The position numbers and the translations under genes were made by a program. Under the pieces are notes generated by a model. It did no database searches. It had not been told where the DNA came from and saw nothing but the letters and a program-made list of their open reading frames with translations. Shown in pieces: positions 8,754-18,602 of a stretch of DNA of 64,000 nt (the first letter of the stretch is position 1; each line of letters starts with the position of its first letter). Location: NCBI RefSeq assembly GCF_000384255.1, contig NZ_KB913035.1, forward strand, positions 1,277,362 through 1,341,361, given 5' to 3'. The DNA is from Methylotenera mobilis 13. Its GTDB lineage: Bacteria > Pseudomonadota > Gammaproteobacteria > Burkholderiales > Methylophilaceae.

Positions 8754-10520
8754 CTAATTAAGAGGTACTTGTTGGCTTTCAAAGTTTGGAAGCCATACGT
8801 TGAAATCATCTAGTGACATTGATTTTGAGTAGTAATAGCCCTGGATTTTGTCACATTGCATTTCACTCAGTATATTAAGGCAATTCAAATTTTCAACCCC
8901 TTCTGCCACCACGGTTTTACCTAAACTGTGGGCCAATTGAATAATAGAGAGCACTATTTCTCTATCTTGGCTGGATTGTTCGATTTGTTTCACAAAGGAT
9001 TGGTCGATTTTAACTAAGCTAATCGGCATGTTACGTAATCGCGTCATAGATGAATAGCCAGTCCCAAAGTCATCTAACGCAAATGAACAGCCAAGTTCAG
9101 AAATTCTATGAATGACCGACATTGCTTTCTTTTCGTCTAGTAGTAAATCACTTTCTGTTATTTCAATCACAAGAGACTTTGCTGGAATGTCCCATAATGC
9201 AATGGATTGTGAAATGAGTTCTGGGAGGTCAGCATCCAATAAGTCTGGAGAAGATAAGTTGACTGTTAGTGAAAAGCTCTTTTGATGTGTCGTGACAATT
9301 TCTGCGATACGCTGACATGCCGTATTAATTAGCCAGCGGATGAAAATTTTGCCAAATCCTTTTTTGTAGATCGTATCGATGAGACGCATCGGTGAAACAC
9401 CAACCCATTCAGGGTGATGCCAGCGCAACAACAGTTCAGCACTGATACAGCTTGCAATTTTAAGATCATGATGAGGCAAACTTACAATTGGTTGTAAGTA
9501 AACTTCTAACTCGTTATTCTGTAAGGCTTCAATTATCGCTTCTTCAAGTGAGTGTGTGCTGGAAAACACACTAGTAATGTGCTGGTCATACATTTCAATT
9601 TGATAATGATTAATCATTGCATGATGCAATGCTAGTTTTGCACACTCATACAGTGAGTGTGTTTTTGAAGTGTGTTTGAACGTCGTCACTCCACCAAAGT
9701 ATGGTTTAACGATGAGGCTATTATTGACTAATGGCAATGATGACTCAAATGCGTGAATGAGCTCTGATGCAATTAAACTCAACTGTGCAGGGAAGTGCAA
9801 ATTCTCAATCAGAATTCCGAACTCGTTCGGCCCTATGTAAAACAGCCTAGTATCTTGGCTCAGATGTTGTTGAATTAAATCGACAGCCGCCAATGAGAGT
9901 TTTGATTGGTCAGCGTTTATCTTTCTCTCTTTTTCAGAATTAATATTCAGATTTAGTAAAAGTAAACCTAGGCTTATGTGCTCAGCTTCTGCTTTTTTAA
10001 TGAGCGTTAGCATTACGTTGTGGTTTGGTAATCTTGTCGTTACATCAAAGCTCTTTGAGTAGTCGCGCTGATATTGATCAAACTGGTTGGTAGCAATCGC
10101 GAGTAGATGCACTAGTACAAGGTGAAATTTATCGTCACAGACTGGAGTAGTCGAATCTGTGTTGATTTCAGACTGCAGCTTAATACATTGGCTGAGCACC
10201 AATGCGTCTTGAAGTTGTGCGCCAGTTTTATAATCTTGCAGCCAACTATGTAGTAACTCATCAATATATTGGTTGAGTTGCGACCAATTTAATTGCTGAG
10301 GCCATTGTTGTAAAACATTTAGGAATCTATTTGGCGTATTGTTGGCATTAAAGTGATCTTTAGCAATCTGTTCTAGTGTGATTGCTTCGTAATGATAAGG
10401 GCCAGAAAGGTCAGTAGGGCCTAATCGGTAACCCTTCATGATGGTCAGTAAATAGTTGGGTGAAATGTCTAGTGTAAATTCTTGATCTATTATGCTGTAG
10501 ATTTCTTCTTGGTTTTTCAT
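8754..10520 (-). CDS. EAL-domain cyclic-di-GMP phosphodiesterase with degenerate GGDEF
   Basis: 588 residues, no obvious membrane segment. Residues 1-150 are not recognisable. About 165-305 is a GGDEF-type domain whose signature reads GPNEF, so no cyclase activity is expected. About 325-580 is an EAL domain with intact catalytic features: ELLLRW, the Asn in VNLSS, EITES, LDDFGTGYSS, VKIDQSF, VVAEGVEN and IQGYYYS. It should therefore hydrolyse c-di-GMP, with the GGDEF part perhaps sensory. It lies 17 bp downstream of the HD-GYP gene and is probably co-transcribed. Confidence 0.9.
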   Translation of the reverse strand: MKNQEEIYSIIDQEFTLDISPNYLLTIMKGYRLGPTDLSGPYHYEAITLEQIAKDHFNANNTPNRFLNVLQQWPQQLNWSQLNQYIDELLHSWLQDYKTGAQLQDALVLSQCIKLQSEINTDSTTPVCDDKFHLVLVHLLAIATNQFDQYQRDYSKSFDVTTRLPNHNVMLTLIKKAEAEHISLGLLLLNLNINSEKERKINADQSKLSLAAVDLIQQHLSQDTRLFYIGPNEFGILIENLHFPAQLSLIASELIHAFESSLPLVNNSLIVKPYFGGVTTFKHTSKTHSLYECAKLALHHAMINHYQIEMYDQHITSVFSSTHSLEEAIIEALQNNELEVYLQPIVSLPHHDLKIASCISAELLLRWHHPEWVGVSPMRLIDTIYKKGFGKIFIRWLINTACQRIAEIVTTHQKSFSLTVNLSSPDLLDADLPELISQSIALWDIPAKSLVIEITESDLLLDEKKAMSVIHRISELGCSFALDDFGTGYSSMTRLRNMPISLVKIDQSFVKQIEQSSQDREIVLSIIQLAHSLGKTVVAEGVENLNCLNILSEMQCDKIQGYYYSKSMSLDDFNVWLPNFESQQVPLN

Positions 10521-10537
10521 ATTGAATCGTTGGTAGT

Positions 10538-12163
10538 TTAGCTAAAGTAGTTGTTAATATTGAGACCATAGCTATCAGGCGGTAATCCCCTGACAATTTT
10601 GTAAGGCTCTCCGCTTGGCGTTAATGGTAGGTTGATTAAGTTTAGTGTTGGTGGATATTCGTTTTTTGTTTTATCTGGGTTGAGTAAAACCATGACCTTG
10701 GGTAGTAGGCGACGAACGCTGTTCTGTTGAATGACCACACCAACCTCGCCAGAGTTTAGCTCAACTAAAGAGCTGACAGGATACATGCCTAAGAATTGTA
10801 CTAATTGATCAATCAAGTGGCCATCAAACTTGGTGTCTCGCAGTGCATGTATTTTTTCTAGCGCAAACTGGTTATAAACACTTTTTGCATAGGCTTTGTT
10901 GCTAGTAAGCGCACAGTAAGTGTCGATAAGTCCTGACATTTGCCCCGTTAGGCTAATTTGTTTACCTTTAAGCTGATACGGATAGCCACTGCCATCAATC
11001 CGCTCATGATGTTGTGACACTGTAATCATGGTCGTGCTAGAAATATTATTAGTCACTTCTAGCAGTGCTAAAGCATGGTCTACATGTTTTTTAAACACCT
11101 CATATTCTTCCGCAGTGATTTTTTCCTTTTTTTGTAGCAGGTCTTTAGGGATTTTAACTTTCCCTATGTCTTGTAATAAACCAGCTAAACCTAAATCTTT
11201 AATTTGTTTCTTTGGCATTGCCATAAAGTTTGCGAGTGCCATCAATGTAATCGAAACATTGAGCGCGTGATTATAAGAGTAATCATCAGTTTGCTTTAAA
11301 CGAGCCAGCCATACTAATGCATCTGAATTACGCTCAATACTATCTACCATATCATTCAGCGCCTCATCTACTTTACTTAGATCTACCAGCTGGTTTTCTG
11401 CCATCGCATTGAAGAACGCTTGAGTAGCTAATTGTGTTTTTTCATAAACAGGGTAGATGGTGGCAATTTCTTCTTCTACGGGATATTTTTCTTCAATCGC
11501 CATCTGTTGCAAATAATCGGCTTTGTTTGCATCTGAGATTTCTCTACCTTGTGTTACTGATGACTCAGTTTGACGACTTTTCTTTTTCCATGACTGACGC
11601 CAGCCTTTTAAACCAAGTACAAAGTTTGATAAATCAGTCTTAATTTGTTTAGACAAAGATAAACCTGTTGGTGCGCTCTCTGTATTAATTGCTGCTTCTT
11701 GGCTTAAGTAGCTTAAGTTGAAATTTGCATTGTTCTGGTTAGATGTTTGTTGGGTAGTCTGATTGAAGTCTTGAATTTCTCTGATGATATTAAAGAAGGA
11801 GCGCTGTTCTTTATTGCCGTCTATCTTTTTATCCCCTGCATGTACTCCATGGCTGGTAGTGTTTAACACCATAGACTGATGGATCGGTGCCGACGCATTG
11901 TGTTTAATAGCGACTGATTTTTTAGGGGGAGCCAAATAGTGCTGACCAAGCGAAACGGTGCGGTCAATATAGACAAACTCACATAAAGCCGCAATCGTGG
12001 CAATTTGTGACTCGTCTTCAATTAACACGCCTTCCAGTAGAAACGGTGTGCCAAGCCATGGTCGATCAAGCTCACAGACAAACATACCCAACCCTAAAGA
12101 GGATACGGGAATTTGTTCTTTACGAATATCAATCAATTGGTTTGATCCTTGATGCTGTTGCAC
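10538..12163 (-). CDS. DUF3391 / HD-GYP protein with altered HD motif
   Basis: 541 residues, GTG start. The N-terminal 70 residues match the DUF3391 domain (IPVSSLGLGMFVCELDRPWL), followed by a variable linker and an HD-GYP domain at about 290-460. The HD-GYP region keeps NHALNVS, the metal-site histidines of KKHVDH and QHHERIDGSGYP, and Asp in LIDTYCALTS, but the namesake pair is Gln331-Asp332 (LLQDIGK) instead of His-Asp. Metal binding and c-di-GMP hydrolysis may be altered. It is the first gene of a pair with the EAL protein. Confidence 0.88.
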   Translation of the reverse strand: MQQHQGSNQLIDIRKEQIPVSSLGLGMFVCELDRPWLGTPFLLEGVLIEDESQIATIAALCEFVYIDRTVSLGQHYLAPPKKSVAIKHNASAPIHQSMVLNTTSHGVHAGDKKIDGNKEQRSFFNIIREIQDFNQTTQQTSNQNNANFNLSYLSQEAAINTESAPTGLSLSKQIKTDLSNFVLGLKGWRQSWKKKSRQTESSVTQGREISDANKADYLQQMAIEEKYPVEEEIATIYPVYEKTQLATQAFFNAMAENQLVDLSKVDEALNDMVDSIERNSDALVWLARLKQTDDYSYNHALNVSITLMALANFMAMPKKQIKDLGLAGLLQDIGKVKIPKDLLQKKEKITAEEYEVFKKHVDHALALLEVTNNISSTTMITVSQHHERIDGSGYPYQLKGKQISLTGQMSGLIDTYCALTSNKAYAKSVYNQFALEKIHALRDTKFDGHLIDQLVQFLGMYPVSSLVELNSGEVGVVIQQNSVRRLLPKVMVLLNPDKTKNEYPPTLNLINLPLTPSGEPYKIVRGLPPDSYGLNINNYFS

Positions 12164-12327
12164 CTCATTGATGTTAGTCTCATTTTACATTCTCTAAACT
12201 CACGGTATAGAGATTTTGTTGTGTAATCCTGACTATTTATTACTTTATCTTTGGATAATTTTCCCACTCATTATTTCGTTAGAAATTTGCATGCTTTACG
12301 TCTGCAAAATTTACGTAAATACTTCAT

Positions 12328-13251
12328 TTATGCCAACATGAGTGAAGTGATATGAGCACTAGCGGCTTTGGCTAGTGCTGGAAGGTGGTACCCACCTTCC
12401 AGTAAGGAAACGATTCTGCCTTGTGCATGTTGTTTCGCTACTTGCTTAATAAATTCTGTCATCCATATATAGTCCTGATCGATTAAGTTCATCCCAGCAA
12501 GCGGATCATCAACGTGTGCATCAAACCCTGCAGATACATAAATGATTTCAGGTTTAAATTGGTTAAGGGCGGGCAGAAATTCATGACTGAATGCTTGCTG
12601 ATATTTTTTCCCATCTGCATTGGCTGCTAATGGTACGTTAATCATGGTCTTGGTTCGGCTATCAAATCCACGATGTGGATAAAACGGATGTTGAAACGTG
12701 GAGCAAAGCATCACCTGTGGGTTATATTTAAAGATATCTTCAGTTCCGTCTCCATGATGTACATCAAAATCAATAATTGCAACACGTTTAACTTTGTATT
12801 GCGTTAAGGCATGGGCAACGCCAACAGCAACATGATTGAAGATACAAAAGCCCGCACTGTTTGCGCGTCCAGCATGATGGCCTGGTGGCCTGGTACAGCA
12901 AAAAGCATTGGCGGCCTTTCCCTGCATCACCAGATCTGTCGCTAATATTGCGGCACCACTAGCATGCAGTGTCGCAGATAAGCTCATAGGCCCCATCGCC
13001 GTGTCTGGATCTAACCTTACTAATCCAGCTTTTGGCGATAGTGCGCGAATACGCGCGATGTAATCAGTGCTATGAACTTTCGCCAATTGAGCATCTGTCG
13101 CCACTGGTGATTCGTAGATGGCTAAATGATTATAAACATCTTGTTTAATGAGATAGTTTTTAATTGCTGTGATGCGTGCAGGCGATTCCGGATGATTACC
13201 ATCCATAATGTGTAATAAAGTGTCAGGGTGAGTAATGAATGCCGTTGTCAT
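12328..13251 (-). CDS. Histone-deacetylase-family (class II) zinc deacylase
   Basis: 307 residues. All family markers are visible: HPESPARI near the N-terminus, RPPGHHA with the catalytic histidine pair, IDFDVHHGDGTE with zinc ligands Asp and His, SAGFDAH with the third ligand region, and LEGGYH at the C-terminus. Bacterial members act on acetylated polyamines or proteins, or are linked to acetoin use; the substrate here cannot be read. It lies 17 bp downstream of rsgA on the same strand. Confidence 0.92.
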   Translation of the reverse strand: MTTAFITHPDTLLHIMDGNHPESPARITAIKNYLIKQDVYNHLAIYESPVATDAQLAKVHSTDYIARIRALSPKAGLVRLDPDTAMGPMSLSATLHASGAAILATDLVMQGKAANAFCCTRPPGHHAGRANSAGFCIFNHVAVGVAHALTQYKVKRVAIIDFDVHHGDGTEDIFKYNPQVMLCSTFQHPFYPHRGFDSRTKTMINVPLAANADGKKYQQAFSHEFLPALNQFKPEIIYVSAGFDAHVDDPLAGMNLIDQDYIWMTEFIKQVAKQHAQGRIVSLLEGGYHLPALAKAASAHITSLMLA

Positions 13252-13268
13252 ACCATACCTGTGATGAA

Positions 13269-14177
13269 TTAATGTGCTGAGTGAGTAATCTCAGTACGTA
13301 ACATTTTATAAATTGCCAATCTTTCTGCCGATATTGTATTCTGGGCTAGTGCCTCTGTGATTGCACAGTCAGGCTCTTGTAGGTGCTTACAGTTATTAAA
13401 TCTGCATTTTCCAAGTAATGGTCTGAATTCGATAAATGCGTGCTCAAGTTCATCTGTGCTCAAATGATGCAATCCAAACTCTTGTAAACCTGGAGAGTCA
13501 ATTAGCCGGCTATTCTCATCAAGATGGTAAAGGTGAGCAGCAGTCGTTGTATGCTTGCCGCTGTCTAGCACTTGGCTTACCTCTTGAGTCCGTACTGCTT
13601 CATTAGGTAACAATGCGTTAATCATGGTTGATTTCCCCATGCCAGATTGACCCACCAAAATACTGACTTCATTCTGCAAATACGGTCTAAGACTTGATAT
13701 ATCTTCTTTTGCTGATAAGGGTAGTACTTGATAGCCTAATTTAGTATATAGCGCCAGTTTTTGTAACGCATCGTGGTTATCGGCTAAATCGCACTTGTTG
13801 AGAACGATCAGCGCTTTAATCCCTGCTGCTTCTGCTGCAATTAAACAGCGATTGAGCAATGCCTCGTAGAAACTAGGCTGTGTCGCCAATACAATAATAA
13901 TCTGTGTGACGTTTGCTGCAAGCATTTTGCTTTTAAATGCATTGCTCCGAAACAGTAAAGTTTTGCGTGGCAGAGTGGATTCGACAACCCCCTCATGCTT
14001 ATCAGTAAGTTTGAGGGTGACCAAATCACCACAAGCGAGATCAGTCTTTTTACCACGGGTAACACAGCTGATTCGTTGCTTGGTGTCAATGAGTTCTACT
14101 TGATAGCGTTTGCCATAAGCGGCAACGACGGTGCCTTGCAAGCTTGTTTCATCTTGCGCATTTTTAGAGATACTCAC
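13269..14177 (-). CDS. rsgA: Ribosome small-subunit biogenesis GTPase RsgA
   Basis: Circularly permuted GTPase that checks late 30S maturation. Order seen: OB-fold domain, then G4 (LNKCDLAD), G1 (GQSGMGKSTMIN) and G3 (DSPGLQEFG), and a C-terminal zinc knuckle with CRFNNCKH and a later Cys. The start is uncertain: the chosen GTG at 14177 gives 302 residues and lies 7 bp after the cytochrome c stop. An in-frame ATG at 14243 would add 22 residues and overlap the cytochrome gene by about 60 bp. It probably shares a transcript with the M48 protease and cytochrome genes. Confidence 0.93.
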   Translation of the reverse strand: MSISKNAQDETSLQGTVVAAYGKRYQVELIDTKQRISCVTRGKKTDLACGDLVTLKLTDKHEGVVESTLPRKTLLFRSNAFKSKMLAANVTQIIIVLATQPSFYEALLNRCLIAAEAAGIKALIVLNKCDLADNHDALQKLALYTKLGYQVLPLSAKEDISSLRPYLQNEVSILVGQSGMGKSTMINALLPNEAVRTQEVSQVLDSGKHTTTAAHLYHLDENSRLIDSPGLQEFGLHHLSTDELEHAFIEFRPLLGKCRFNNCKHLQEPDCAITEALAQNTISAERLAIYKMLRTEITHSAH

Positions 14178-14184
14178 GTGCTCA

Positions 14185-14493
14185 CTATTCTGTAAATTTA
14201 TAGTATTGTTGATTAAGATATTTTGCAACGTTAAGCTCTTCATCTTCAAACCACTTCAAGCCCAACATCGTATTGCAATTACGAACTTGTGTAGCTAAAG
14301 CCTTGGAATTCTTTACTTTACGTAGCTCACGTGTATATATGCCAGAGCCATCACCACCATAACTAGATGCGTGGCAGCGGATGCAATGCTGATTAACCAG
14401 TATTTTTCCAGCTGAAGCGTCTGCATCTTGAAAAGGTTCAGCAGAAGCACTACTAGTGATGAGCAGCAATACTATATATCGCAATAACTTCAT
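14185..14493 (-). CDS. Small periplasmic monohaem cytochrome c
   Basis: 102 residues with a signal peptide (about 1-18, ending ASA). One CIRCH haem-attachment motif at about residues 37-41 and a candidate Met ligand in N-T-M-L-G-L in the C-terminal half. Class I cytochrome c size. Partner unknown; it sits between the M48 protease (25 bp upstream) and rsgA (7 bp downstream). A similar small cytochrome next to an M48 protease is not a combination to which I can assign a pathway. Confidence 0.85.
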   Translation of the reverse strand: MKLLRYIVLLLITSSASAEPFQDADASAGKILVNQHCIRCHASSYGGDGSGIYTRELRKVKNSKALATQVRNCNTMLGLKWFEDEELNVAKYLNQQYYKFTE

Positions 14494-14518
14494 CTGGATT
14501 ACCTTTTCAATAATGATG

Positions 14519-15769
14519 CTAACTAGTATACGCCGCTAATTTCGAAATTCTAATACTTGCTGGTGGGTGAGAGTCATAAAAAGCAGAATGCAATGGGTCA
14601 GGCGTTAATGTAGACGCGTTGTCTCGATATAACTTCACTAAGGCTTCAATTAAATATTGAGCATTAGCATGCTTAGCAGCGTAGCTGTCAGCTTCAAATT
14701 CATTTTTGCGTGAGTAGCTTGCCATGATTGGTCTTAATATGAACAAGAATACAGGTGAAACCAATAAAAATAAAACCAATGCCATATAGTTGCTCATTTG
14801 GCTTACACCTAGGCCTGAATAAAACCAAGGCTGATTCATCAACCAACCAAGCAATGCTAAACCTAGGAAGCTCACAAAAAACATCATTGCAATACGTTTA
14901 ATCACATGGTGATGTTTGAAGTGTCCCAGTTCATGAGCGAGTACAGCTTCAATTTCATCTGGGTTAAGTCTATCAAGCAGAGTATCAAAGAACACGACAC
15001 GCTTTGACGCACCAAAGCCAGTAAAGTATGCGTTACCGTGGCTACTGCGTGCTGAGCCATCCATTACAAACAAACCTTGCGATTTAAAGCCACATTTAGT
15101 TAGTAATATTTCAATTCTTTGTTTCAAGTTTTGATCTTCAAGTGGTGTGAACTTGTTGAAGAACGGTGCGATAAAAGTTGGGTAAATTGCAAGCATCAAA
15201 AGATTAAATACACTCCAGATTACCCAAAGGTACAACCACCAGTACTGACCAGCACCTTGCATTAACCAAAGCGCTGCAAAAAGAATTGGTGCACCTAAAA
15301 TGATGCCGACTACACTTTGTTTAATGAGGTCACTAAAAAACATTGCGGGTGTCATTTTGTTGAAGCCAAACTTCTCATCTACAACAAAGGTCTTGTAATA
15401 TTCAAATGGTAAGTCGATTACACTACTTACAAGCATAGCGCTCACAATGACGAGTGCGCCGCGTGCAATTTCATGGTCAATGATGAGGTTACGCCATACT
15501 TCATCAATCCACTGTAAGCCACCACCGATTGTTAACACAGCCAACAATATAGCCTGCATAGAAGCTTCTATGAGCGCTAGTTTTGTTTTGTCGGTGGTGT
15601 AATCTGCCGCTTTTTGGTGTGCTTCAAGCGCGATGTTCTCGCTGAATGCGTTAGGCACTTGATTGCGATGCGACTGCACGTGTGCAATATGTCTATTTCC
15701 AAGCCATATGCGCACTAATGTGGTTGCAACCAGCAATGTAATGAAAGTGATTGTGAGTGTTTGAGCCAT
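14519..15769 (-). CDS. M48-family integral membrane zinc metalloprotease (Ste24/CAAX-like)
   Basis: 416 residues with several hydrophobic segments (N-terminal helix, about 65-110, 145-205, 285-345). The zinc motif HELGHFKHH is at about 277-285, with the third ligand Glu in NEFEADSYA at about 357. The length and layout match the Ste24-type prenyl-protease family rather than the shorter HtpX. In bacteria it probably acts in membrane protein quality control. It is first in a run with the cytochrome c, rsgA and deacetylase genes, divergent from orn. Confidence 0.9.
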   Translation of the reverse strand: MAQTLTITFITLLVATTLVRIWLGNRHIAHVQSHRNQVPNAFSENIALEAHQKAADYTTDKTKLALIEASMQAILLAVLTIGGGLQWIDEVWRNLIIDHEIARGALVIVSAMLVSSVIDLPFEYYKTFVVDEKFGFNKMTPAMFFSDLIKQSVVGIILGAPILFAALWLMQGAGQYWWLYLWVIWSVFNLLMLAIYPTFIAPFFNKFTPLEDQNLKQRIEILLTKCGFKSQGLFVMDGSARSSHGNAYFTGFGASKRVVFFDTLLDRLNPDEIEAVLAHELGHFKHHHVIKRIAMMFFVSFLGLALLGWLMNQPWFYSGLGVSQMSNYMALVLFLLVSPVFLFILRPIMASYSRKNEFEADSYAAKHANAQYLIEALVKLYRDNASTLTPDPLHSAFYDSHPPASIRISKLAAYTS

Positions 15770-15878
15770 TTTATCGTTCGTTTAAAATTGAATTAAGTTA
15801 ATATATCTATTGTGAAGCATTTTAGATATGATGGTTCACCAAGTTTACTTAATAATACTCATTTTAATGGAAATCATG

Positions 15879-16439
15879 ATGACAGCTTCAGACAATACGA
15901 CAAATCAGAATAATTTAATTTGGCTTGATATGGAAATGAGCGGTTTGCTCCCAGATTCTGACCGTATTTTGGAGCTGGCGGCAGTGGTAACCGATGCGGA
16001 TTTGAATGTAATCGCTGAGTCCCCAGTATTCGTTGTACATCAGACTGATGCAGTATTAGATGGTATGGATGCATGGAACAAAGGCGCACATGGTCGTTCC
16101 GGCTTGATAGATAAAGTAAAAGCCTCTACATTATCTGAAGCAGAAGCTTCAGCGCAGATGATTGAGTTTCTGAAAGCACATGTTCCTGCTAATAAGTCAC
16201 CGATGTGCGGTAACTCTATCTGTCAGGATCGGCGTTTCATGGCGAGATACATGCCAGAGTTAGAGAGCTTCTTTCATTATCGTAATTTAGATGTGAGTGT
16301 TTTTAAAGAGCTTGCACGCAGATGGAAGCCGGAGATTTATTCCGGTTTTAAAAAAGCTAGTCGCCATGAAGCGTTGGCGGACATTTATGAGTCAATCGAT
16401 GAGCTTAAGTATTACCGCGAACATTTTATTGTGAAGTAA
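15879..16439 (+). CDS. orn: Oligoribonuclease
   Basis: DEDDh 3'-5' exonuclease that degrades 2-5-nt RNAs, including pGpG made by c-di-GMP phosphodiesterases, so it completes the pathway of the EAL and HD-GYP proteins nearby. Motifs: [22 protein letters not shown] and SRHEALADI. The ATG at 15879 gives 186 residues, close to the 181 of E. coli, with a weak TGGAAA site 5 bp upstream. Upstream in-frame ATGs at 15828, 15867 and 15876 are less likely. Confidence 0.94.
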   Translation: MTASDNTTNQNNLIWLDMEMSGLLPDSDRILELAAVVTDADLNVIAESPVFVVHQTDAVLDGMDAWNKGAHGRSGLIDKVKASTLSEAEASAQMIEFLKAHVPANKSPMCGNSICQDRRFMARYMPELESFFHYRNLDVSVFKELARRWKPEIYSGFKKASRHEALADIYESIDELKYYREHFIVK

Positions 16440-16460
16440 TTACCGCAAGGCAATATAAAA

Positions 16461-16492
16461 AAGAGGGCGCCTATCAAGGCGCCCAAAGGGGA
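16461..16492 (+). terminator. Hairpin terminator after orn
   Basis: GGGCGCCT and AGGCGCCC pair around a short loop, about 25 bp after the orn stop and before the converging glgA. The plus-strand side lacks a T-tract, but the A-rich flank to its left supplies one for minus-strand transcription, so it may act mainly on the glgA side. Confidence 0.55.
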
Positions 16493-16579
16493 GAAAATCG
16501 GCTTAGGAGATATATGTAAGCTTGATTTTATATAAGCATCAAGCATGCCAACTTTCATCCCCTGCTTTTTGATGTGGTT

Positions 16580-18037
16580 TTAAATGAGTGATTGATACAA
16601 AGCCAGATATTCCTGTGCGCTTTTATCCCAACTCAGATTTTGTGACATTCCATTTTTTTGTAACTGCTTCCAAGTTTTAGGTGAGTTCATGAACATATCC
16701 AATGCTCGGTGAACGCTAGCAATTAAACCATCTGCACTTGCCTCAACCATGACAAATCCATTAGCAGTGTTATTTGCCAAGTGCGCCGTATTAGCATCGA
16801 TAATCGAGTCTGCAAGGCCGCCTGTAGCATTAACGATAGGTGGTGTGCCGTAAGCTAATCCATATAGCTGATTCAAGCCGCAGGGCTCAAAACGTGAAGG
16901 CATAATAAACATATCGCAACCAGCCATAATCTGGTGAGATAAAGGTTCGTTATAACCTATTGTAGCGCTGACGCGATTTGGATTGTTCGCTGCAACTTTT
17001 AAGAAGGCTGATTCCAACTCAGTTTCACCACCACCTAGCAATGCAAACTGGCAACCTTGATCAATTAAACTCTGCAGGTGTGGGAGTAGCATGTCTAAGC
17101 CTTTTTGATGTGTAAGGCGACTAACTACGCCCAATAATGGTGCGCCTGCATCAGTATCGAGCCCAAGTTTTTGCTGCAACGCTTTTTTAACCTGTTTTTT
17201 ACCAGCTAGTTTTGTTGCACTATAGTTCTTGATTAAATATGGGTCTGTTTCTGGATTCCACTCATCAGTCTCTATGCCATTTAGTATCCCTTTAATTTCA
17301 TCTCCTCTTTTACTGAGTAGTCCCTCTAATCCAAAACCAAAGGCGGTTGTCTGTATTTCTTGTGCGTAGCGTGGGCTAACGGTTGAAATCCCATCAGCAT
17401 AGAATATTCCAGCTTTCAAAAATGATAATTGGTTGTGATATTCAAATCCCTCGATACTGAACCCTGCGCTAGGTAAACCTAAGCTCGTCACCCAATGAGG
17501 AGGGTAGCAGCCTTGAAATGCCATGTTATGCAAACTAATAATAGATTTAGCCTGAGCATGTTCTGTGAGCTTCATGTATGCGGGAGTGAGTCCTGTTTGC
17601 CAGTCGTTGCAATGAACAATATCAGGTTTCCAGTCGGCCATTGGAGATTGGTTGCTTGCTAAAATAGCCGCAACTTTTGACAATACGCCAAAACGGATTG
17701 GATTGTCCTGCCATTCCAGTCCTTGTGTATCTGCATAAGGGCCACCATCTCGCTCATAAATATTAGGGGCCTTAATCACCATTACTTTGACTTGCGTTTC
17801 TGCAATCGTGCCACTTTGTAATTCTGCCTGACCAATATGAGGCAGGTGGTCTATGTGTGCCACTGTTTTTAGGTCTTGCAATGAGTTCAATACAGCTGGG
17901 TAGCCGGGAATCAGTATGCGAATATCAACCCCCAAGCCTTGTAGGGCGTTGGGTAAAGAGCCGCTAACATCCGCTAATCCACCTGTTTTTATCAGTGGAA
18001 AAACCTCGGAGCTCACAAATAACACTTTCATTGCCAT
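16580..18037 (-). CDS. glgA: Glycogen synthase (ADP-glucose type)
   Basis: Transfers glucose from ADP-glucose onto growing glycogen. 485 residues, GT5 family: N-terminal SSEVFPLIKTGGLADVSG with the ADP-glucose Lys, HCNDWQTGL, and C-terminal RFEPCGLNQLYGLAYGTPPIV with its catalytic Glu. No other glycogen genes are adjacent. It would store carbon from surplus hexose phosphate made by the RuMP cycle. Confidence 0.96.
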   Translation of the reverse strand: MAMKVLFVSSEVFPLIKTGGLADVSGSLPNALQGLGVDIRILIPGYPAVLNSLQDLKTVAHIDHLPHIGQAELQSGTIAETQVKVMVIKAPNIYERDGGPYADTQGLEWQDNPIRFGVLSKVAAILASNQSPMADWKPDIVHCNDWQTGLTPAYMKLTEHAQAKSIISLHNMAFQGCYPPHWVTSLGLPSAGFSIEGFEYHNQLSFLKAGIFYADGISTVSPRYAQEIQTTAFGFGLEGLLSKRGDEIKGILNGIETDEWNPETDPYLIKNYSATKLAGKKQVKKALQQKLGLDTDAGAPLLGVVSRLTHQKGLDMLLPHLQSLIDQGCQFALLGGGETELESAFLKVAANNPNRVSATIGYNEPLSHQIMAGCDMFIMPSRFEPCGLNQLYGLAYGTPPIVNATGGLADSIIDANTAHLANNTANGFVMVEASADGLIASVHRALDMFMNSPKTWKQLQKNGMSQNLSWDKSAQEYLALYQSLI

Positions 18038-18131
18038 GATTTTCTCGCTAAAGTTCTTATGTTTATTCTAGTATTGGCTATATTTATTAGAAGATTTTAC
18101 TATACGACCATACTAATCTGGGTTTAAGAAT

Positions 18132-18527
18132 ATGAATTCCGCAATAAATTTTACAAATACAGTTGCTGTAGGTTTAGGCGCCGCGTTAGGCGCATGGAGT
18201 CGATGGGGCCTAGGGATTGCGTTTAATGCAATATTGCCAAATTTGCCACTTGGAACACTGATCGCTAACTTAAGCGGTGGCTTGTTAATGGGCGTTGCGA
18301 TGGGTTTAATTGGCCTAGGTAGTTTAGATCACCCAAGCTTGCGGTTATTTGTTACGACAGGTTTTCTTGGAGGGCTCACAACATTCTCTGCTTTTACTGG
18401 GGAAAGCTTATCATTGTTGCATAGACACGAGTACCACCTGGCCACTTTCCATGCGTTTACTCATATGTTCGGCGCATTGTTGATGGCGGCATTAGGCGTT
18501 GCTGCTGTGCAGTATGTTAAACATTAA
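18132..18527 (+). CDS. crcB: Fluoride ion channel CrcB/Fluc
   Basis: 131 residues with four hydrophobic helices. Family motifs GTLIANLSGG and GFLGGLTTFSAF are both present, the latter lining the pore with Phe and Thr. Works as a dual-topology dimer to expel fluoride. I looked upstream for a fluoride riboswitch and did not see its conserved elements. Confidence 0.93.
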   Translation: MNSAINFTNTVAVGLGAALGAWSRWGLGIAFNAILPNLPLGTLIANLSGGLLMGVAMGLIGLGSLDHPSLRLFVTTGFLGGLTTFSAFTGESLSLLHRHEYHLATFHAFTHMFGALLMAALGVAAVQYVKH

Positions 18528-18602
18528 TCGTATGATATTGAATTTTCTGTTGAAAGCTTAGTCACAGCATCATCTACTTTATTGATATCCTAAGTGAGTA
18601 AA

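Noticed and set aside
18038-18131. Fluoride riboswitch upstream of crcB
   Set aside because: The conserved crcB-motif elements and pseudoknot could not be found in the 94-bp spacer.
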